Origin: Gilliamella sp. wkB178
GTDB lineage: Bacteria > Pseudomonadota > Gammaproteobacteria > Enterobacterales > Orbaceae
DNA: 64,000 nt
Direction of reading: 5' to 3'
Assembly: GCF_001690705.1 (NCBI RefSeq)
Contig: NZ_LZGK01000011.1
Coordinates: forward strand, 434,001 to 498,000
Shown one piece after another: positions 17,667 through 27,608 of the stretch. Made by a program: the position numbers and the translations under genes. The notes under the pieces are model-generated. The model was not told the DNA's origin. It did not search any database and saw only the letters and a list, made by a program, of their open reading frames with translations. Position 1 is the first letter of the stretch, and each line of letters starts with the position of its first letter.

Positions 17667-19049
17667 TTAAATTTGTGCAAAAACGGCGGCTATTTTTTGT
17701 GGATCTTTTATTCCCGGGGACACTTCCACCCCGGAATTAAGATCAACGCCTATAACGCCAGTTGCTAATGCTGCTTTAATATTTTGTGGATTAATACCAC
17801 CGGCTAAAATCACATTTTCCAGATTTTGGTCATTTAATAATGACCAGTTAAAACTTTTACCGCTGCCACCTTTACCATGGTCAAACACATAACGATCAAT
17901 TAATGGATTATTATGTGCGGGGATGTTTTCAGCAATACTTAGTGCTTTCCATATTTGGCAATTTTCAGGCAAGTGATGGCGCAAAGTGTGTATATAGTCT
18001 TCATCTTCACTGCCATGAAGTTGCACTGCATATAATGACAGCTGTTTAGCAATCTGCGAAATCTCATCAATTTCGGCATTTTTAAAAACTCCCACCCAAT
18101 TAAGGGGTGCCGCAGCAATAACCGTACGCGCTTTAACTGGCGGAATATAGCGTGGAGAATTACTAACAAAAATTAAACCACCATAAACTGCTCCCGCTTT
18201 ATAAACAGTTAGCGCATCCTCGGCCCGAGTTAAACCACACACTTTATTTTCGCCAAGCATGACCTTGCGAATGGCTAAAGCTAGATTATTTTCCGCCATT
18301 AACGCACTGCCAATTAAAAAGCCATTCGCATAGTTGCTCAGTTCTTTAACTTGTTGATGGGTATAAATGCCCGATTCGCTGATAATAATGCGATCATCCG
18401 GTATGGTTTTAGCTAAGGTTTTTACCCGATTTAAATCCACGGTAAGATCACGTAAATTACGATTATTAATACCGATTACTTTAGCACCCAATTTAAGCGC
18501 ACGTTCGACTTCACTGGCGGTACTGGCTTCGGTTAATACTCCCATTTTTAACTGATGAGCTAGTTTGCTAAAGCGTTGATACTCTTCGTCAGTAACCACG
18601 GACAACATCAATAATATTGCATCTGCTTGATAATAACGGGCCAAATAAATTTGATATTCATCGATAATAAAATCCTTACATAGTACTGGCTGCGTGACCT
18701 CGTTACGGACAATAGGTAAAAAATCAAAACTACCTTGAAAATATTTTTCATCGGTTAACACTGAAATAGCCGAAGCATAATCTTTATAAACTCTAGCAAT
18801 ACTGGCTGGATCAAAATCGTTACGAATCAAACCTTTTGACGGCGAGGCTTTTTTGCATTCTAAAATAAATACCGTTTTAGGCTTAGTTAAGGCTTGGTAA
18901 AAATCACGATCACTGGCGGTTATTGCTGATTTAAATGTTGCCAAAGGTTGTTGTGCTTGGCGACTTGTTAACCATACTTGTTTATCTGCAATGATCTTTT
19001 TCAACACTGTTGCCATTTCAACATTTTTAGTTAGTGCTGCAATTGCCAT
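17667..19049 (-). CDS. trpCF: Fused indole-3-glycerol phosphate synthase / phosphoribosylanthranilate isomerase
   Basis: This bifunctional enzyme does two steps of tryptophan synthesis. The N-terminal TIM barrel (IGPS) has ILECKKASPSKG and ISESGIYT. The C-terminal barrel (PRAI) starts near residue 268 with VCGLTRAEDA (catalytic Cys271) and ends with GGINPQNI and GVDLNSGVE. Such fusion is the usual gammaproteobacterial form. The ATG at 19049 has GAGGG eight bases upstream and gives 460 aa. ATG 19016 would match the shorter E. coli N-terminus but has no ribosome-binding site. Confidence 0.97.
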   Translation of the reverse strand: MAIAALTKNVEMATVLKKIIADKQVWLTSRQAQQPLATFKSAITASDRDFYQALTKPKTVFILECKKASPSKGLIRNDFDPASIARVYKDYASAISVLTDEKYFQGSFDFLPIVRNEVTQPVLCKDFIIDEYQIYLARYYQADAILLMLSVVTDEEYQRFSKLAHQLKMGVLTEASTASEVERALKLGAKVIGINNRNLRDLTVDLNRVKTLAKTIPDDRIIISESGIYTHQQVKELSNYANGFLIGSALMAENNLALAIRKVMLGENKVCGLTRAEDALTVYKAGAVYGGLIFVSNSPRYIPPVKARTVIAAAPLNWVGVFKNAEIDEISQIAKQLSLYAVQLHGSEDEDYIHTLRHHLPENCQIWKALSIAENIPAHNNPLIDRYVFDHGKGGSGKSFNWSLLNDQNLENVILAGGINPQNIKAALATGVIGVDLNSGVEVSPGIKDPQKIAAVFAQI

Positions 19050-19060
19050 CTTATTTCCCT

Positions 19061-20701
19061 CTACTGCCTTGCTGCTAATTGAAGTAACAGTTGATAGGCT
19101 TTGCCGCTGCGCATCATCTCAATTGCTCGTTTAGCATTGTGTTTTAAATCTGACTCACCAAACAAGCTCATTAACATGGCTACATTAGCCGCAATAGCCG
19201 ATTCATGCGCTAGCTTGCCATGGCCTTGTAAAATAGCCACTAACATATCGCGATTCATTTCTGGTGTTCCGCCTTCGATATCTTTTAAAGTGAACGTTTG
19301 CAAGCCAAAGTCATCTGGAGTAAGGCTAAAGTAACGAATTTCACCATTTTTAACTTCAGCAACTTGGGTTTCACCATGAATGGCGACTTCATCCATACCG
19401 GCACCATGTACCACATAAGCGTGAGTATAGTTAAGCATTGTTAAAGTTTCGGCAATTGGTTTAATTAAATCCGGATGATACACCCCTAATAAAATACGTT
19501 TAGGTCGTGATGGGTTAATTAATGGCCCAAGTACATTAAAAATAGTCCGCGTTTTTAACTGTTGACGGACAGGCGCTGCATGGCGAAACCCAGAATGATA
19601 TTGCTGAGCAAACAAGAAACACACACCTAATTCGTCTAATGCCTTACGAGAGGATTCCGCAGACATGTTCAATTTAATGCCCAATGCAGACAGTACATCA
19701 GACGAACCTGATTTACTGGAAACCCCGCGATTACCATGTTTAGCCACTTTATAACCTAAAGCCGCCGCTACAAAGGCACTGGCGGTTGAAATATTGATAC
19801 TATTAGTACCATCACCACCGGTACCGACAATATCAGTAAAGTCATAACTTGGGGCGGTAAACGGATCGGCATTTTCAAGTAAAGCTAACGCCGCGCCGGC
19901 AATTTCATCTGGCTGTTCACCACGGACTTTCATACTAATTATTGCTGTAGCCAAAACCGTTGGTGCAATTTTACCTTGGATAATCAGGTTAAATAGTATT
20001 TTACTTTCTTCCTGAGTTAAAACTTGTCCAAGGTACAACTTATTCAAAAGCGGTTGAATGTTGTATTCTTGCTTATCGACAATAGCTTCTGGTTGCGGTT
20101 GTGATGCTAATTGTTGTGCCGGAGGATTAAGTGCCCATGCAATAGTTTGTTCTAATAATTTCACACCATGAATGGTTAAGATTGATTCCGGATGGAATTG
20201 GAACCCACAAACGCGATCTTGGTCATTACGCACTGCCATAACAATATTATTGCAAATTGCATTAATAGTGAGTGATTTAGGGATATTTTCACCTTTTAAT
20301 GAATGGTAACGCGCAACTGGTAACGGATTAGGTAAGCCTTGAAACATAGCTTGACCATCATGTTCAATTAGTGAAGCTTTACCATGTAAAATATCGCCAG
20401 CCGGCACAATGGTGCCACCATAAGACTCAACAATAGCTTGATGCCCAAGGCAAATACCAATAATTGGCAACTTACCCTTTAAGCGTTTAAGCAATTCCGG
20501 CATGCACCCGGCGCCACTTGGGGCGCCGGGGCCTGGTGATAAGAACAGAATCGGATTTTGCATCTGCGCTAATTTTTCAATAATCACATCGGCAGGAAGG
20601 GTATTACGATAAACCGTCACATGATGTTTGCTACTACGTAATTGATCGACTAAGTTATAAGTAAACGAGTCAATATTATCAATAAATAAGATATTAGCCA
20701 T
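19061..20701 (-). CDS. trpGD: Fused anthranilate synthase glutaminase / anthranilate phosphoribosyltransferase
   Basis: The N-terminal half is the glutamine amidotransferase that feeds ammonia to Trp[12 protein letters not shown], the nucleophile Cys84 in GICLGHQ and the His of FQFHPES. The C-terminal half (from about residue 210) adds phosphoribose to anthranilate: [38 protein letters not shown]. The enteric-type fusion is 546 aa. The start overlaps the trpE stop by one base (TAATG), coupling the two subunits of anthranilate synthase. Confidence 0.97.
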   Translation of the reverse strand: MANILFIDNIDSFTYNLVDQLRSSKHHVTVYRNTLPADVIIEKLAQMQNPILFLSPGPGAPSGAGCMPELLKRLKGKLPIIGICLGHQAIVESYGGTIVPAGDILHGKASLIEHDGQAMFQGLPNPLPVARYHSLKGENIPKSLTINAICNNIVMAVRNDQDRVCGFQFHPESILTIHGVKLLEQTIAWALNPPAQQLASQPQPEAIVDKQEYNIQPLLNKLYLGQVLTQEESKILFNLIIQGKIAPTVLATAIISMKVRGEQPDEIAGAALALLENADPFTAPSYDFTDIVGTGGDGTNSINISTASAFVAAALGYKVAKHGNRGVSSKSGSSDVLSALGIKLNMSAESSRKALDELGVCFLFAQQYHSGFRHAAPVRQQLKTRTIFNVLGPLINPSRPKRILLGVYHPDLIKPIAETLTMLNYTHAYVVHGAGMDEVAIHGETQVAEVKNGEIRYFSLTPDDFGLQTFTLKDIEGGTPEMNRDMLVAILQGHGKLAHESAIAANVAMLMSLFGESDLKHNAKRAIEMMRSGKAYQLLLQLAARQ

Positions 20702-22263
20702 TAGAATACACCTTCTACATTATGTGCAGCCATAATTGCGCGCACTACCGCGCGCGCCTTATTGCGTGATTCATCCGATTCAGACTGTGGTTCCGAGTCC
20801 AACACCACACCACCACCAGCTTGTACCGTAGCGATACCATCTTCTACATACGCTGAACGAATCACGATACAGGTATCCAAATCACCATTAGCCGTAAAAT
20901 AACCTATGGCGCCACCATAACTGCCACGTTTGATCTTTTCGGTTTCTGCAATTAACTGCATGGCTCTAACTTTAGGTGCCCCCGTTAATGTACCCATATT
21001 CATGGTTGCTTGGTAGGCATGCAGCGCATCTAAATCATCACGCAACTGCCCTACTACTCGCGAAACCAAATGCATCACGAAAGAATAACGATCCACTTTT
21101 AACAATTCTTTGGTATAACGGCTACCTGGCTGACAAATCCGCGCTAAGTCATTACGAGCTAAATCGACCAACATTAAATGTTCAGCCAGTTCCTTCTTGT
21201 CAGTACGCATTTCGAGTTCTAAACGACTATCTAAATCATGATCAATCTCACCATTAGCATTTATGCCTCGTGGCCGGGTACCTGCAATTGGGTAAATTTC
21301 TACTTGATTAGTAGCTTTAGCATATTTAAGCGCGCTTTCCGGAGAAGCTCCAAACAAAACAAAATCTTGATCTTGCATGTAAAACATATATGGACTTGGA
21401 TTATTAGTCTTTAATACTTGATAAGCTGCCAACGGTTGCGGGCAAGGTAGGCTAAAACGTCGTGATGGTACCGCTTGAAAAATTTCGCCTTGTTGAATGG
21501 CATCTTGCATCTTTTTAACAATGGTATTGAAATCATCATCACTTTTATTACAGGTGACTTGCACCTGTGCCAATGGCTGCTTATTAATCGGTTTGCTTGG
21601 TTGCTGTAAAATTATTTGTAATTCATCTAATCTTTGTTTTAAACGAGCAATTTCATTAGCAGCGGAGGTAAAAGCCGTAGCTTTTAAGATAGAAGCATGA
21701 TCTTTATGATTTATTTCTAATAAAGTTTCCGCCAAATAAAAGCAATAGTCTTGGCAACGTTGCTCGCTTGGTAATACTGGCAAATGTTCAAAGCCAGCCG
21801 CTAAATCATAGCTAAATAAGCCACCTACAAACAAAGCATCTTGACTGCAATCAGTTGGTACATTAACCACTTGTAACAAGGTTCTTAAAGCATCAAAAAC
21901 AGATACTGACTTAAGCCTTGAATCTTCATCTTGCAGGTTATCTATTTCAGGAAACACTAAAACAAGTTGTTGCTGCGCTAGTTGGCTATCAGCAACTTTT
22001 TCAATCAATGCTTGTTGCAATAATGGTAATAACTTTTCACCATTGCTGGTTAATGCACTTATGGTTACTTGATTATTAATTGCGGAAATACGCAACGCAC
22101 TATCAACAATCATTACACTTTTAATGCCCTGTTTATTATCAATTTCGGCAGATTCCAACAACAATGTTGCCGGACGACTCGCACATAATTGATTAAAAAC
22201 CTGAGTCGGATCTTGATAATACCCCATTGCTTTGGTTATCTGTGTTAATGTCGGCTTATTCAT
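20701..22263 (-). CDS. trpE: Anthranilate synthase component I
   Basis: TrpE makes anthranilate from chorismate with ammonia from TrpG. The chorismate-binding core includes [50 protein letters not shown] and [17 protein letters not shown]. The N-terminal LLLESAEI (about 35-41) is the segment whose serine takes part in tryptophan feedback inhibition. Length is 520 aa. It is first of the structural genes, preceded by the leader-attenuator region. Confidence 0.98.
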   Translation of the reverse strand: MNKPTLTQITKAMGYYQDPTQVFNQLCASRPATLLLESAEIDNKQGIKSVMIVDSALRISAINNQVTISALTSNGEKLLPLLQQALIEKVADSQLAQQQLVLVFPEIDNLQDEDSRLKSVSVFDALRTLLQVVNVPTDCSQDALFVGGLFSYDLAAGFEHLPVLPSEQRCQDYCFYLAETLLEINHKDHASILKATAFTSAANEIARLKQRLDELQIILQQPSKPINKQPLAQVQVTCNKSDDDFNTIVKKMQDAIQQGEIFQAVPSRRFSLPCPQPLAAYQVLKTNNPSPYMFYMQDQDFVLFGASPESALKYAKATNQVEIYPIAGTRPRGINANGEIDHDLDSRLELEMRTDKKELAEHLMLVDLARNDLARICQPGSRYTKELLKVDRYSFVMHLVSRVVGQLRDDLDALHAYQATMNMGTLTGAPKVRAMQLIAETEKIKRGSYGGAIGYFTANGDLDTCIVIRSAYVEDGIATVQAGGGVVLDSEPQSESDESRNKARAVVRAIMAAHNVEGVF

Positions 22264-22320
22264 TGTTGACTCTCTATTTTTAAATTTTTATCACATTATT
22301 TTTGATTATTACCCACTAAC

Positions 22321-22343
22321 TAAAAAACCCGCAGTTAGCGGGT
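22321..22343 (-). terminator. trp attenuator (terminator hairpin)
   Basis: On the minus strand ACCCGC-TAACT-GCGGGT followed by TTTTTT is a classic attenuator. The 3-arm ACCCGC (22343-22338) can instead pair with GCGGGT at 22379-22374, which covers the leader-peptide stop codon. This gives mutually exclusive terminator and antiterminator structures. TGAA/TTCA pairs can extend the antiterminator. Confidence 0.9.
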
Positions 22344-22371
22344 TTCGTGAAACAGACAATACGACTTCACC

Positions 22372-22449
22372 TCACCCGCCAACAGTGATACGCCACCAAC
22401 CATAAACAGTTGTTTGTATAAATCTAGCGACTAGGTATTGTGATTGCAT
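22372..22449 (-). CDS. trpL: trp operon leader peptide
   Basis: This 25-codon frame was found by hand between the trp promoter and the attenuator. The peptide contains GWWR, identical to the core of the E. coli leader; the two adjacent TGG codons are at 22398-22393. The stop TGA overlaps antiterminator arm 2. Ribosome stalling at the Trp codons when charged tRNA-Trp is scarce would favour the antiterminator and let transcription reach trpE. The peptide is longer than the 14 residues of E. coli, and the ATG lacks an obvious ribosome-binding site. Confidence 0.9.
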   Translation of the reverse strand: MQSQYLVARFIQTTVYGWWRITVGG

Positions 22450-22476
22450 AGTAAGTTAAACCGGATAATTAATTTT

Positions 22477-22510
22477 GTACTATTAAACTAGTTCATTGAT
22501 GCTTTGTCAA
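22477..22510 (-). promoter_or_regulatory. trp promoter with TrpR operator
   Basis: On the minus strand TTGACA (22510-22505), 17 bp and TTTAAT (22487-22482) form the promoter. The -10 is embedded in GAACTAGTTTAATAGTAC (22494-22477), which matches the E. coli trp operator layout with CTAGT-type half-sites. TrpR with tryptophan would block RNA polymerase here. trpR itself is not in the window. Confidence 0.9.
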
Positions 22511-22780
22511 GCGATTATTTTATACTCACTTAATAAAATTCCTATTTACCGAAATAAAGTAAAATAAGGCGATTAATTCCAAGTGAATCAATCTAATAAT
22601 GACATTAGTAACCAAGGCATTAATAAGGCTGTTTGTTAGCTAATTAGCGTATTAGCCAAAGCATAATCAGTAGAAGCTTGGATTTGTTCATCATACCAAT
22701 TAAAACTGGTCAAAAAATCTAATAGCCTTTAGAATGACTAGAACTATCAACGAATAAATAATTTCAAGGGAATTTGATTT
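22511..22780. other. Intergenic region between trp promoter and qmcA
   Basis: This divergent gap must hold the qmcA promoter, but no convincing pair of boxes is visible. GGGA lies nine bases before the qmcA ATG as its ribosome-binding site. A 30-codon open stretch without ATG on the minus strand (22636-22728) looks coding-like but has no supportable start. Confidence 0.5.
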
Positions 22781-23695
22781 ATGCCATTTTTTATCCTCAT
22801 CGGTATTATCGTTTTATTAGCTATCGTTACCGTTTTCAAAGCAATCACTATTGTTCCTCAAGGTTACCAATACACTATTGAGCGTTTTGGTAAGTACACT
22901 CACACTCTTGAACCGGGTTTAAATATTATTATTCCATTTATGGACGGTATTGGGCGTAAGATTAATATGATGGAGCAAGTGTTGGATATTCCATCGCAAG
23001 AAGTTATTTCAAAAGATAACGCTAATGTGCAAATTGACGCCGTTTGTTTTATTCAAGTGCAAGAAGCCGCCCGAGCTGCATACCAAGTTAATCAACTTGA
23101 ACGTGCCGTTATTAATTTAATGATGACTAATATTCGTACCGTACTTGGTAGTATGGAACTCGATGAAATGCTATCGCAACGCGATCATATCAATTCAAAA
23201 TTACTAAGTATTGTCGATGAAGCCACCAGTCCATGGGGTATTAAGATCACCCGTATTGAAATTCGGGATGTGCGCCCGCCCGCCGAGCTTATTGCTGCCA
23301 TGAATGCGCAAATGAAAGCTGAACGTAATAAACGTGCCGAAATTCTTGAAGCTGAAGGTGTTCGCCAAGCTGCGATTTTACGCTCTGAAGGTGAAAAACA
23401 ATCTGAAATTTTAAAAGCGGAAGGTGAACGTCAAGCCGCATTCTTACAAGCTGAAGCGCGCGAAAGAGCAGCAGAAGCGGAAGCTAAAGCAACACAAATG
23501 GTTTCGGAAGCGATTGCAGCAGGAAACATCAATGCGATTAACTATTTTGTGGCACAAAAATATACCGATGCCTTACAACAAATTGGTTCAGCAGATAATA
23601 GTAAAGTCATCATGATGCCTCTGGATGCGGCAAACTTGATGGGTAGTATTGGTGGTATTGCTGAATTAATTAAAGATGCCAAACCAAATAAGTAA
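22781..23695 (+). CDS. qmcA: SPFH/band-7 membrane protein QmcA
   Basis: QmcA is a stomatin/prohibitin-like membrane scaffold, linked to FtsH in E. coli. It has an N-terminal membrane span (about 3-20), the SPFH domain beginning [22 protein letters not shown], and a long Ala/Glu-rich coiled coil with repeated AEG units ([20 protein letters not shown], then [14 protein letters not shown]). A Gly-rich tail follows. Length is 304 aa. Its partner nfeD-type gene ybbJ follows after 104 bp that contain a dispersed repeat. Confidence 0.93.
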   Translation: MPFFILIGIIVLLAIVTVFKAITIVPQGYQYTIERFGKYTHTLEPGLNIIIPFMDGIGRKINMMEQVLDIPSQEVISKDNANVQIDAVCFIQVQEAARAAYQVNQLERAVINLMMTNIRTVLGSMELDEMLSQRDHINSKLLSIVDEATSPWGIKITRIEIRDVRPPAELIAAMNAQMKAERNKRAEILEAEGVRQAAILRSEGEKQSEILKAEGERQAAFLQAEARERAAEAEAKATQMVSEAIAAGNINAINYFVAQKYTDALQQIGSADNSKVIMMPLDAANLMGSIGGIAELIKDAKPNK

Positions 23696-23706
23696 TCAAT
23701 GGCAAT

Positions 23707-23749
23707 AATTTATATTGAAACGTATGCTTCTCAGGAAACATCTTGACAA
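23707..23749. repeat. Dispersed intergenic repeat, copy 2 (qmcA-ybbJ gap)
   Basis: Plus strand: TTATATTGAAACGTAT, variable centre GCTT, invariant CTCAGGAAACATCTT, then GACAA. Here the plus strand is the transcribed one, unlike copies 1, 3 and 4, so orientation relative to transcription is not fixed. Confidence 0.8.
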
Positions 23750-23799
23750 GAAAGAGGAGCATTATCCCAATACCTAAATAAAATGAAAGGTAACCCATA

Positions 23800-24264
23800 A
23801 TGATTGATTTTTTAACGGCTATCTATTATTCACCACACTGGGTATTTATTGCCTTAGGCGGTCTATTATTAATAGCCGAACTACTGGGCACCGGTGGTTA
23901 TGCTCTATGGACCGGAATTGCAGCAATTATAGTCGGTTTAATTGCTTGGATCTTACCTTTGTCATGGCCAGTTTTATGGCTTTTATTTGCTATTTTCACC
24001 ATAATCTCTGCCTACCTTTGGTGGTTATGGTTAAGAAAAAATGGCAAAGACAAATCAAGTAAAGGTGAAATTAACCAACCCCAACAAGATTTAATTGGCA
24101 TTAAAACAGTGGTAACCGAAGCGGTGGTTAATGGTTTTGGGCGCGTTAAAATCAAAGATGGTAGTTGGTCAGCGCGCTGTGATAACGATTTGCCTATTGG
24201 TGAATTAGTAGAAGTTATCGCTGTTGACGGTTTAACCTTAACAATCAAACCAGTAAGTAAATAA
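23800..24264 (+). CDS. ybbJ: NfeD-family inner membrane protein YbbJ
   Basis: The 154 aa protein has two or three hydrophobic segments in the first 75 residues (WVFIALGGLLLIAELLGTGG, then an IIVGLIAWILPL segment and a WLLFAIFTIISAYLWWL segment) and a C-terminal OB-fold (GFGRVKIKDGSWSARC, ending LTIKPVSK). NfeD proteins accompany SPFH proteins and probably work with them in membrane quality control or microdomains. The qmcA-ybbJ pairing supports the call. Confidence 0.9.
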   Translation: MIDFLTAIYYSPHWVFIALGGLLLIAELLGTGGYALWTGIAAIIVGLIAWILPLSWPVLWLLFAIFTIISAYLWWLWLRKNGKDKSSKGEINQPQQDLIGIKTVVTEAVVNGFGRVKIKDGSWSARCDNDLPIGELVEVIAVDGLTLTIKPVSK

Positions 24265-24340
24265 TTGTTATTTCCATAAATTAATTAAGTATCTGCCATT
24301 TAACAACTAGTTTTAAACTCGTTATCATTGCAAGCTAATC

Positions 24341-24371
24341 TATATAAAAAAGCCCAACTTAGTTGGGCTTA
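24341..24371. terminator. Terminator between convergent ybbJ and btsT
   Basis: AGCCCAAC-TTA-GTTGGGCT is an 8-bp stem. On the minus strand it is followed by TTTTTTATATAG, a good U-run that ends the btsT transcript. The plus-strand run is poor (TTAAAT). A second hairpin, AGAACATAA-TTGC-TTATGTTCT (24389-24410), lies between it and the btsT stop. Confidence 0.85.
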
Positions 24372-24423
24372 AATCTAATTGATTTAATAGAACATAATTG
24401 CTTATGTTCTGATTTATTAAATC

Positions 24424-26571
24424 TTAATGTGACATTGAAGTTTTAACACCTTCTTTTGGCATTGCCACATATGGAGTTTCTTTATCAGTTCTTTGTTTAT
24501 TATTACGTACTTTAAGTGCTGTTTTAATACCAAAGAAGATAATACTATAAACCACCACCAAGAATAGAATACTGAGACCAGCATTGGTGTAATTGTTAAT
24601 AACAATATGATGCATATTACCGATTTGTGCTGGAGTTAAATCAGCGCCTTCGGCAATGCGACGTTTGTATTCGTTGGCTAAGTAGAAGAATCCTTCTAAT
24701 TTAGAATCGTCGCTGAATAGTTTCAATGCTAATGCCCAAGTTGTACAAACAAGCAACCATACTGCCGGAATGATAGTTACCCAAATATATTGAGCACGTT
24801 TCATCTTAATTAAAATAACGGTTGCAAGTACTAAGGCTACCGCGGCTAACATTTGGTTGGAAATACCAAATAGAGGCCATAAGCTCTTAACGCCACCTAA
24901 TGGATCGACAACACCTTGGTATAATAGATAGCCCCACAAGCCAACACAACCTAATGTACCAACAAAACCAGCTAAGATAGAATCAGTTTTTTTCAAGAAT
25001 GGTACAAAGTTACCTAATAAGTCTTGTAACATGAAACGACCAGATCGAGTACCGGCATCAAGCGCTGTTAAAATAAATAACGCTTCAAATAAAATACCGA
25101 AGTGATACCAGAAGCCCATATTGGCACCAGGAATAATTTGGTGGAATACATGAGCAATACCAACCGCTAATGTTGGCGCACCACCGGCACGATTCAATAC
25201 TGATGGTTCCCCAATATCTTTAGCCGTTTGCATAATTTCTTCTGGTGAAATCACAAATCCCCAAGAACTTACAGTTGCAGCAGCATGGGCAGTTACGTCC
25301 TGCAGTTGTGACATAATCATTGGAGCATCTTCAGTGCCTAATCTATGTAAGTCAGGCATGGTGATACCTAAAGCTGCTGGAGGGGTATTCATAGCAAAAT
25401 AAAGTCCAGGTTCAATAATTGAAGCTGCAACTAACGCCATTATTGCTACAAATGATTCCATCAACATGGCACCATAACCAATGAAACGAGAATCCATTTC
25501 ATTAGCAAGTAATTTAGGCGTAGTACCTGATGAAATTAAAGCATGGAAACCAGAAACCGCACCACAGGCAATTGTGATAAATAAGAATGGGAATAAAGCA
25601 CCTTTCCAAACTGGCCCGGTACCATCAATATATTTAGTAACATCTGGCATTTTTAAATCAGGATTCAAAATAAGAATACCTATTGCCAAGCCAACAATAA
25701 CCCCAATTTTTAAGAAAGTAGCTAAGTAATCTCTTGGCGCTAGAATTAACCATACTGGTAACATAGCCGAAATAAAAGCATAACCAACTAACACGAAAGT
25801 AATAGTTGTATCTTTAAATGTTAATGCCGGGCCCCAATATGCATCATGAGCAATTACGCCACCAAACCAAATTGCTAATACCAGTAGCACAATACCAATA
25901 ACTGATACTTCACCAACTCGACCCGGGCGAATAAAGCGCATATAAATACCCATAATTAAAGCGATAGGAACTGTTGAACAAACAGTAAACACACCCCATG
26001 GGCTTTCGGCTAACGCCTTAACTACGATTAACGCTAATACCGCCAGAATGATAAGCATAATCAAGAAACAACCAAATAACGCAATTGTTCCCGGAATGTT
26101 GCCCATTTCTTCTTTAACCATTTCACCTAATGAAGAACCATTACGTCTGGAAGATAAAAACAGTACCATAAAGTCTTGTACTGCACCGGCAAGGACTACA
26201 CCAGCAATCAACCATAATGTTCCAGGTAAATAACCAACTTGAGCCGCCAATACAGGCCCTACCAGTGGACCTGCACCAGCAATCGCTGCGAAATGGTGAC
26301 CAAACAATACATATTTATTGGTTGGCACATAATTCAATCCATCATTATTGATCACCGCCGGAGTAGCACGTGTTGGATCTAACTGCATTACATTTTTTGC
26401 TATATATAAACTATAGTATCGATACGCAACAAGATAGATCGATATTGCAGCTGCAATAATCCAAAGTGCACTGACATGTTCACCCCGCCTTAGTGCAAGA
26501 ACAGCTAAACAACATGCACCAATAAAAGCTAGAATGAACCATGGAATATGCTTAAATAATTTATTATTCAT
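24424..26571 (-). CDS. btsT: Pyruvate/proton symporter BtsT (CstA family)
   Basis: This is a CstA-family carrier with many membrane spans. The sequence is closer to E. coli BtsT (YjiY) than to CstA: FKHIPW at the start, NNDGLNYVPTNKYVLFGHHF, GVFTVCSTVPIALIMGIYMR, EPSVLNRAGGAPTLAVGIAHVF and a C-terminus KETPYVAMPKEGVK. BtsT imports pyruvate under nutrient limitation. The ATG at 26571 has AAGAGA at good spacing and gives 715 aa; the frame stays open 16 codons upstream. Its regulator genes btsSR lie immediately upstream on the same strand, with a BtsR-type site in the gap. Confidence 0.95.
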   Translation of the reverse strand: MNNKLFKHIPWFILAFIGACCLAVLALRRGEHVSALWIIAAAISIYLVAYRYYSLYIAKNVMQLDPTRATPAVINNDGLNYVPTNKYVLFGHHFAAIAGAGPLVGPVLAAQVGYLPGTLWLIAGVVLAGAVQDFMVLFLSSRRNGSSLGEMVKEEMGNIPGTIALFGCFLIMLIILAVLALIVVKALAESPWGVFTVCSTVPIALIMGIYMRFIRPGRVGEVSVIGIVLLVLAIWFGGVIAHDAYWGPALTFKDTTITFVLVGYAFISAMLPVWLILAPRDYLATFLKIGVIVGLAIGILILNPDLKMPDVTKYIDGTGPVWKGALFPFLFITIACGAVSGFHALISSGTTPKLLANEMDSRFIGYGAMLMESFVAIMALVAASIIEPGLYFAMNTPPAALGITMPDLHRLGTEDAPMIMSQLQDVTAHAAATVSSWGFVISPEEIMQTAKDIGEPSVLNRAGGAPTLAVGIAHVFHQIIPGANMGFWYHFGILFEALFILTALDAGTRSGRFMLQDLLGNFVPFLKKTDSILAGFVGTLGCVGLWGYLLYQGVVDPLGGVKSLWPLFGISNQMLAAVALVLATVILIKMKRAQYIWVTIIPAVWLLVCTTWALALKLFSDDSKLEGFFYLANEYKRRIAEGADLTPAQIGNMHHIVINNYTNAGLSILFLVVVYSIIFFGIKTALKVRNNKQRTDKETPYVAMPKEGVKTSMSH

Positions 26572-26819
26572 ATTGATTCTCTTCATGGATTCAAAGTTAA
26601 ACAATTTATACTTAATCACCTGTTAAAGTTAAGTTTGGTTACTTATTAGTGATAAGTTAACAATAAAAAAATTTGTTAATTCCATCCCAACCCAATAAGT
26701 ATGACTACAACTTATTAGCTTTCAGTATAGGTTTAAGGTTACGTTATACTCTAGGTTATAGTAATTTTTTGCTTTAGAGAATGATATGGATATTTAAGCT
26801 ATAGGTTAAATCAAGATGG

Positions 26820-26848
26820 TTAGTGGTTAAAATAAGACCATGAGCGGT
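26820..26848 (-). promoter_or_regulatory. Predicted BtsR-binding direct repeat upstream of btsT
   Basis: On the minus strand ACCGCTCA (26848-26841), 13 bases, then ACCACTAA (26827-26820). As I recall it, the E. coli BtsR motif is two ACC(G/A)CT(C/T)A repeats 13 bp apart; the second copy differs at one position. The site is about 250 bp before the btsT start and 41 bp after the btsR stop. I see no sure -35/-10 pair or CRP site in 26572-26819. Confidence 0.7.
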
Positions 26849-26888
26849 AAAGTTAACCATCAAAAGATGTAAGGAATAAGAGCAGTAA

Positions 26889-27608
26889 TTACAATCCTAA
26901 TAGTTCTTTTAGTAATTTTAGATAACGGCGACTGACTGGTACCGATACATCATTAACTAAAATAATATCTACACCACCGGCATCATTAAATTGAATCTCT
27001 TTTAGTTTTTTAAGATTAACTAAGTATTGTCGGTGGCAACGGATAAGTGGCGTTTTATCCTCTAAGGTTTTTAGTGTCAATTCAGTGAAATATTCATTAT
27101 TAGCTTGATTAAACACATAGATACCACTGACTTTTGACGACACATAAAACACATCATCAATATTTAATAAATAAATCCGATTATGGCCCACACATGGAAT
27201 ATATTTAAGATCGCTGCTGACCCCTTCTAATTGATTAATATTCCCACTTGGAGCGCGATGATGCAAACGATATAAGGTTTTATTTAAGCGTTCCATTTCA
27301 ACTGGTTTGAGTAAATAATCAACCGCTTGGGCCTCAAACGCTTTTACCGCAAATTCCCCATAAGCAGTTAGGAACACAATTTGCGGCATATTATCAGGAT
27401 CAAGCATTGATAACATTTCAATGCCATTAATTTTTGGCATTTGAATGTCTAAAAAGACCACATCTGGTTGCAAGCGGTGAATTTCACGAATCGCTTCCAT
27501 AGCATTATTACATTCAGCAACGATGTTAATTTCAGGATCATTTTCCAGTAAGCAACGCAAATTTTCACGTGCAGGTAATTCATCATCAACAATAATAACA
27601 TTTAACAT
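26889..27608 (-). CDS. btsR: LytTR response regulator BtsR
   Basis: The receiver domain has the acidic pair near Asp8-Asp9, the phosphorylation site Asp54 in VVFLDIQMPKINGIEML, the Thr of FLTAYGEFA and the Lys of LLKPVE. The C-terminal LytTR domain (about 135-239) includes TPLIRCHRQYLVNLKKLKEI and VPVSRRYLKLLKELLGL. At 239 aa it is collinear with E. coli BtsR (YehT), activator of btsT. It overlaps btsS by 7 bp and is cotranscribed with it. Confidence 0.95.
   Translation of the reverse strand: MLNVIIVDDELPARENLRCLLENDPEINIVAECNNAMEAIREIHRLQPDVVFLDIQMPKINGIEMLSMLDPDNMPQIVFLTAYGEFAVKAFEAQAVDYLLKPVEMERLNKTLYRLHHRAPSGNINQLEGVSSDLKYIPCVGHNRIYLLNIDDVFYVSSKVSGIYVFNQANNEYFTELTLKTLEDKTPLIRCHRQYLVNLKKLKEIQFNDAGGVDIILVNDVSVPVSRRYLKLLKELLGL

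Noticed and set aside
22636-22728. Open stretch of 30 codons on the minus strand upstream of trp, with coding-like composition
   Set aside because: It has no ATG or GTG, a TAA directly upstream, and no homologue I recognise; a TTG start would lack a ribosome-binding site. It may be a gene remnant but cannot be supported.
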